Shown here: piece after piece, positions 4,172 through 5,172 of the stretch
Numbering within the stretch: position 1 is the stretch's first letter
Layout: the number at the start of each line of letters is the position of its first letter
Assembly: GCA_028749105.1 (NCBI GenBank)
Contig: JAQUQF010000146.1
Coordinates: 1 to 5,172, forward strand
From: Acidobacteriota bacterium
Lineage (GTDB): Bacteria; Acidobacteriota; Aminicenantia; UBA2199
DNA: 5,172 nt
Reading direction: 5' to 3'
Notes under the pieces: generated by a model
Told to the model about the DNA's origin: nothing
What the model saw: only the letters and a program-made list of their open reading frames with translations
Databases searched by the model: none
Made by a program: the position numbers and the translations under genes

Positions 4172-5172
4172 CTATTGAAAATACGTCACGCCGGAGGCGA
4201 AGATCTTCTGGTCCATGTCGCCGGGGACGTTCTGCAGCACGTGCTTGCCGGTGCGGTCGCTGTGGCCCATCTTGCCCAGGATGCGGCCGTCGGGGCTGGT
4301 GATCCCCTCGATGGCCAGCATGGAGCCGTTGGGGTTGAAGAAAGAATCCATACTCGGCCGGCCGTCGAAGTCGACATACTGCGTGGCCACCTGGCCCAAG
4401 GCGAACAGGAGCTCGAGCGTCGCCGCCGGGGCCACGAAGCGCCCCTCGGCGTGGGCCACGGGCACGGTGTGGAGGTCGCCGGCCTGGCACTGGCTGAACC
4501 AGGGCGAGAGGGTGGAAACCACCTTGGTGCGCACCGGGCGCGACACCAGGCGGCCGATGAGGTTGAAGGTCAGGGTCGGCGAGTCGGGGGTCAGGTCGCG
4601 GATCTCGCCGTGGGGCAGCAGCCCCAGCTTGACCAGGGCCTGGAAGCCGTTGCAGATGCCCAGAACCAGGCCGTCCTTTTTTTCCAGCAGCTCGTGGACG
4701 GCGTCGCGCAGGCGCGGGTGGCGGAAGACGGCGGCGATGAATTTTCCCGAGCCGTCGGGCTCGTCGCCGGCGCTGAAGCCGCCGGGGATGGCCAGGATCT
4801 GCGCGCGCCGGATCCTGGCGGCCAGCTCGGCCCCGGACTTCTCGATGGCGGCGGCGGTCAGGTTGCGGAAGACGAAGGTCTCCGCCCTGCCCCCGGCCTT
4901 TTCAAATGCCCGCGCCACATCGTATTCGTTGTTGGTGCCGGGAAAGACCGTGACCAGGACAAGCGGCCGGGCGATCGACTGCCGCGTCCGAGGCCGGGGC
5001 CGTTCCAGGAACAGGGGACGCTCGCAGCCGTCAGCGCCCGCAGGCAGGACCTTTCCCGACCGGGTGGGGAAGACATCCTCCAGCGGCTTTTCCCAATGGG
5101 CCTGCAGCCCGGCGATGTCGAGCTCCAGCCCGTTGACCCGGATCACGGCCTCGGGGACGGTGCGCCCCAGGA
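4172..5172 (-). CDS. purL: Phosphoribosylformylglycinamidine synthase (PurL), C-terminal glutaminase part, cut by right window edge
   Basis: The frame is open from the right edge to the TAG at 4174-4172 and gives 332 visible residues. A linker, LGRTVPEAVIRVNG then HWEKPLEDVFPTR, is typical of the junction before the amidotransferase domain in large single-chain PurL of about 1200-1300 residues. The class I glutaminase domain follows (numbered from the first full codon at 5170): VLVTVFPGTNNEYD (71-84), AIPGGFSAGDE (127-137), nucleophile C173 in GICNGFQ, and H240 and E242 in HAEGRF. The catalytic triad is complete. The end KIFASGVTYFQ matches the family C-terminus. The enzyme makes FGAM from FGAR, glutamine and ATP in purine synthesis. 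The GTG at 5146 is an internal valine, not a start. No clear intrinsic terminator follows the stop; AT-rich sequence leads directly into the next promoter, so some read-through into the arsM cluster is possible. Confidence 0.95.
   Translation of the reverse strand, partial: LGRTVPEAVIRVNGLELDIAGLQAHWEKPLEDVFPTRSGKVLPAGADGCERPLFLERPRPRTRQSIARPLVLVTVFPGTNNEYDVARAFEKAGGRAETFVFRNLTAAAIEKSGAELAARIRRAQILAIPGGFSAGDEPDGSGKFIAAVFRHPRLRDAVHELLEKKDGLVLGICNGFQALVKLGLLPHGEIRDLTPDSPTLTFNLIGRLVSRPVRTKVVSTLSPWFSQCQAGDLHTVPVAHAEGRFVAPAATLELLFALGQVATQYVDFDGRPSMDSFFNPNGSMLAIEGITSPDGRILGKMGHSDRTGKHVLQNVPGDMDQKIFASGVTYFQ

Overview
This is a GC-rich bacterial window in which all seven supported genes lie on the minus strand and read right to left. 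The AT-rich intergenic stretches carry recognisable sigma70-type promoter elements and strong Shine-Dalgarno sites. The lineage cannot be fixed from the sequence. The large single-chain purL type, the ArsM/AbrB pair and the acyl-CoA ligase would suit an anaerobic, possibly uncultured, high-GC bacterium; this is an inference with low confidence. No tRNA, rRNA, CRISPR array, insertion sequence or prophage gene was seen.

Layout from right to left (the direction of transcription). (1) 5172-4172: C-terminal end of a large PurL (FGAM synthase) with its glutaminase domain; the gene enters from beyond the right edge. (2) 4136-4075: a near-consensus promoter (TTGACA, 17 bp spacer, TATACT) with a perfect 10-bp palindrome in the spacer and a cluster of CTGAT/ATCAG half-sites just downstream of the predicted start. 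(3) 4057-3800: small AbrB-fold protein with two Cys-Cys pairs. (4) 3732-2926: arsenite S-adenosylmethionine methyltransferase (ArsM). (5) 2863-2387: short-chain flavodoxin-like protein. (6) 2287-1577: metallo-beta-lactamase-fold hydrolase, possibly with its own extended -10 promoter placed so that the mRNA would be leaderless. (7) 1574-1002: a second class I SAM methyltransferase, 2 nt downstream of the hydrolase. (8) 916-888: a promoter, then 804-1: the N-terminal half of an AMP-forming acyl-CoA ligase that leaves the window at the left edge.

The coherent unit is 4136 to 1002: a regulated promoter driving a cysteine-rich AbrB-type protein and arsM, followed by a flavin protein, an MBL hydrolase and a second methyltransferase. 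ArsM methylates As(III). The AbrB-like protein is a plausible metalloid-responsive regulator, and the flavodoxin could handle redox steps. The last two genes form a tightly coupled pair of unknown substrate. Whether all five act on arsenic is a hypothesis; only the ArsM assignment is firm. The purL and acyl-CoA ligase genes look like ordinary housekeeping flanks.
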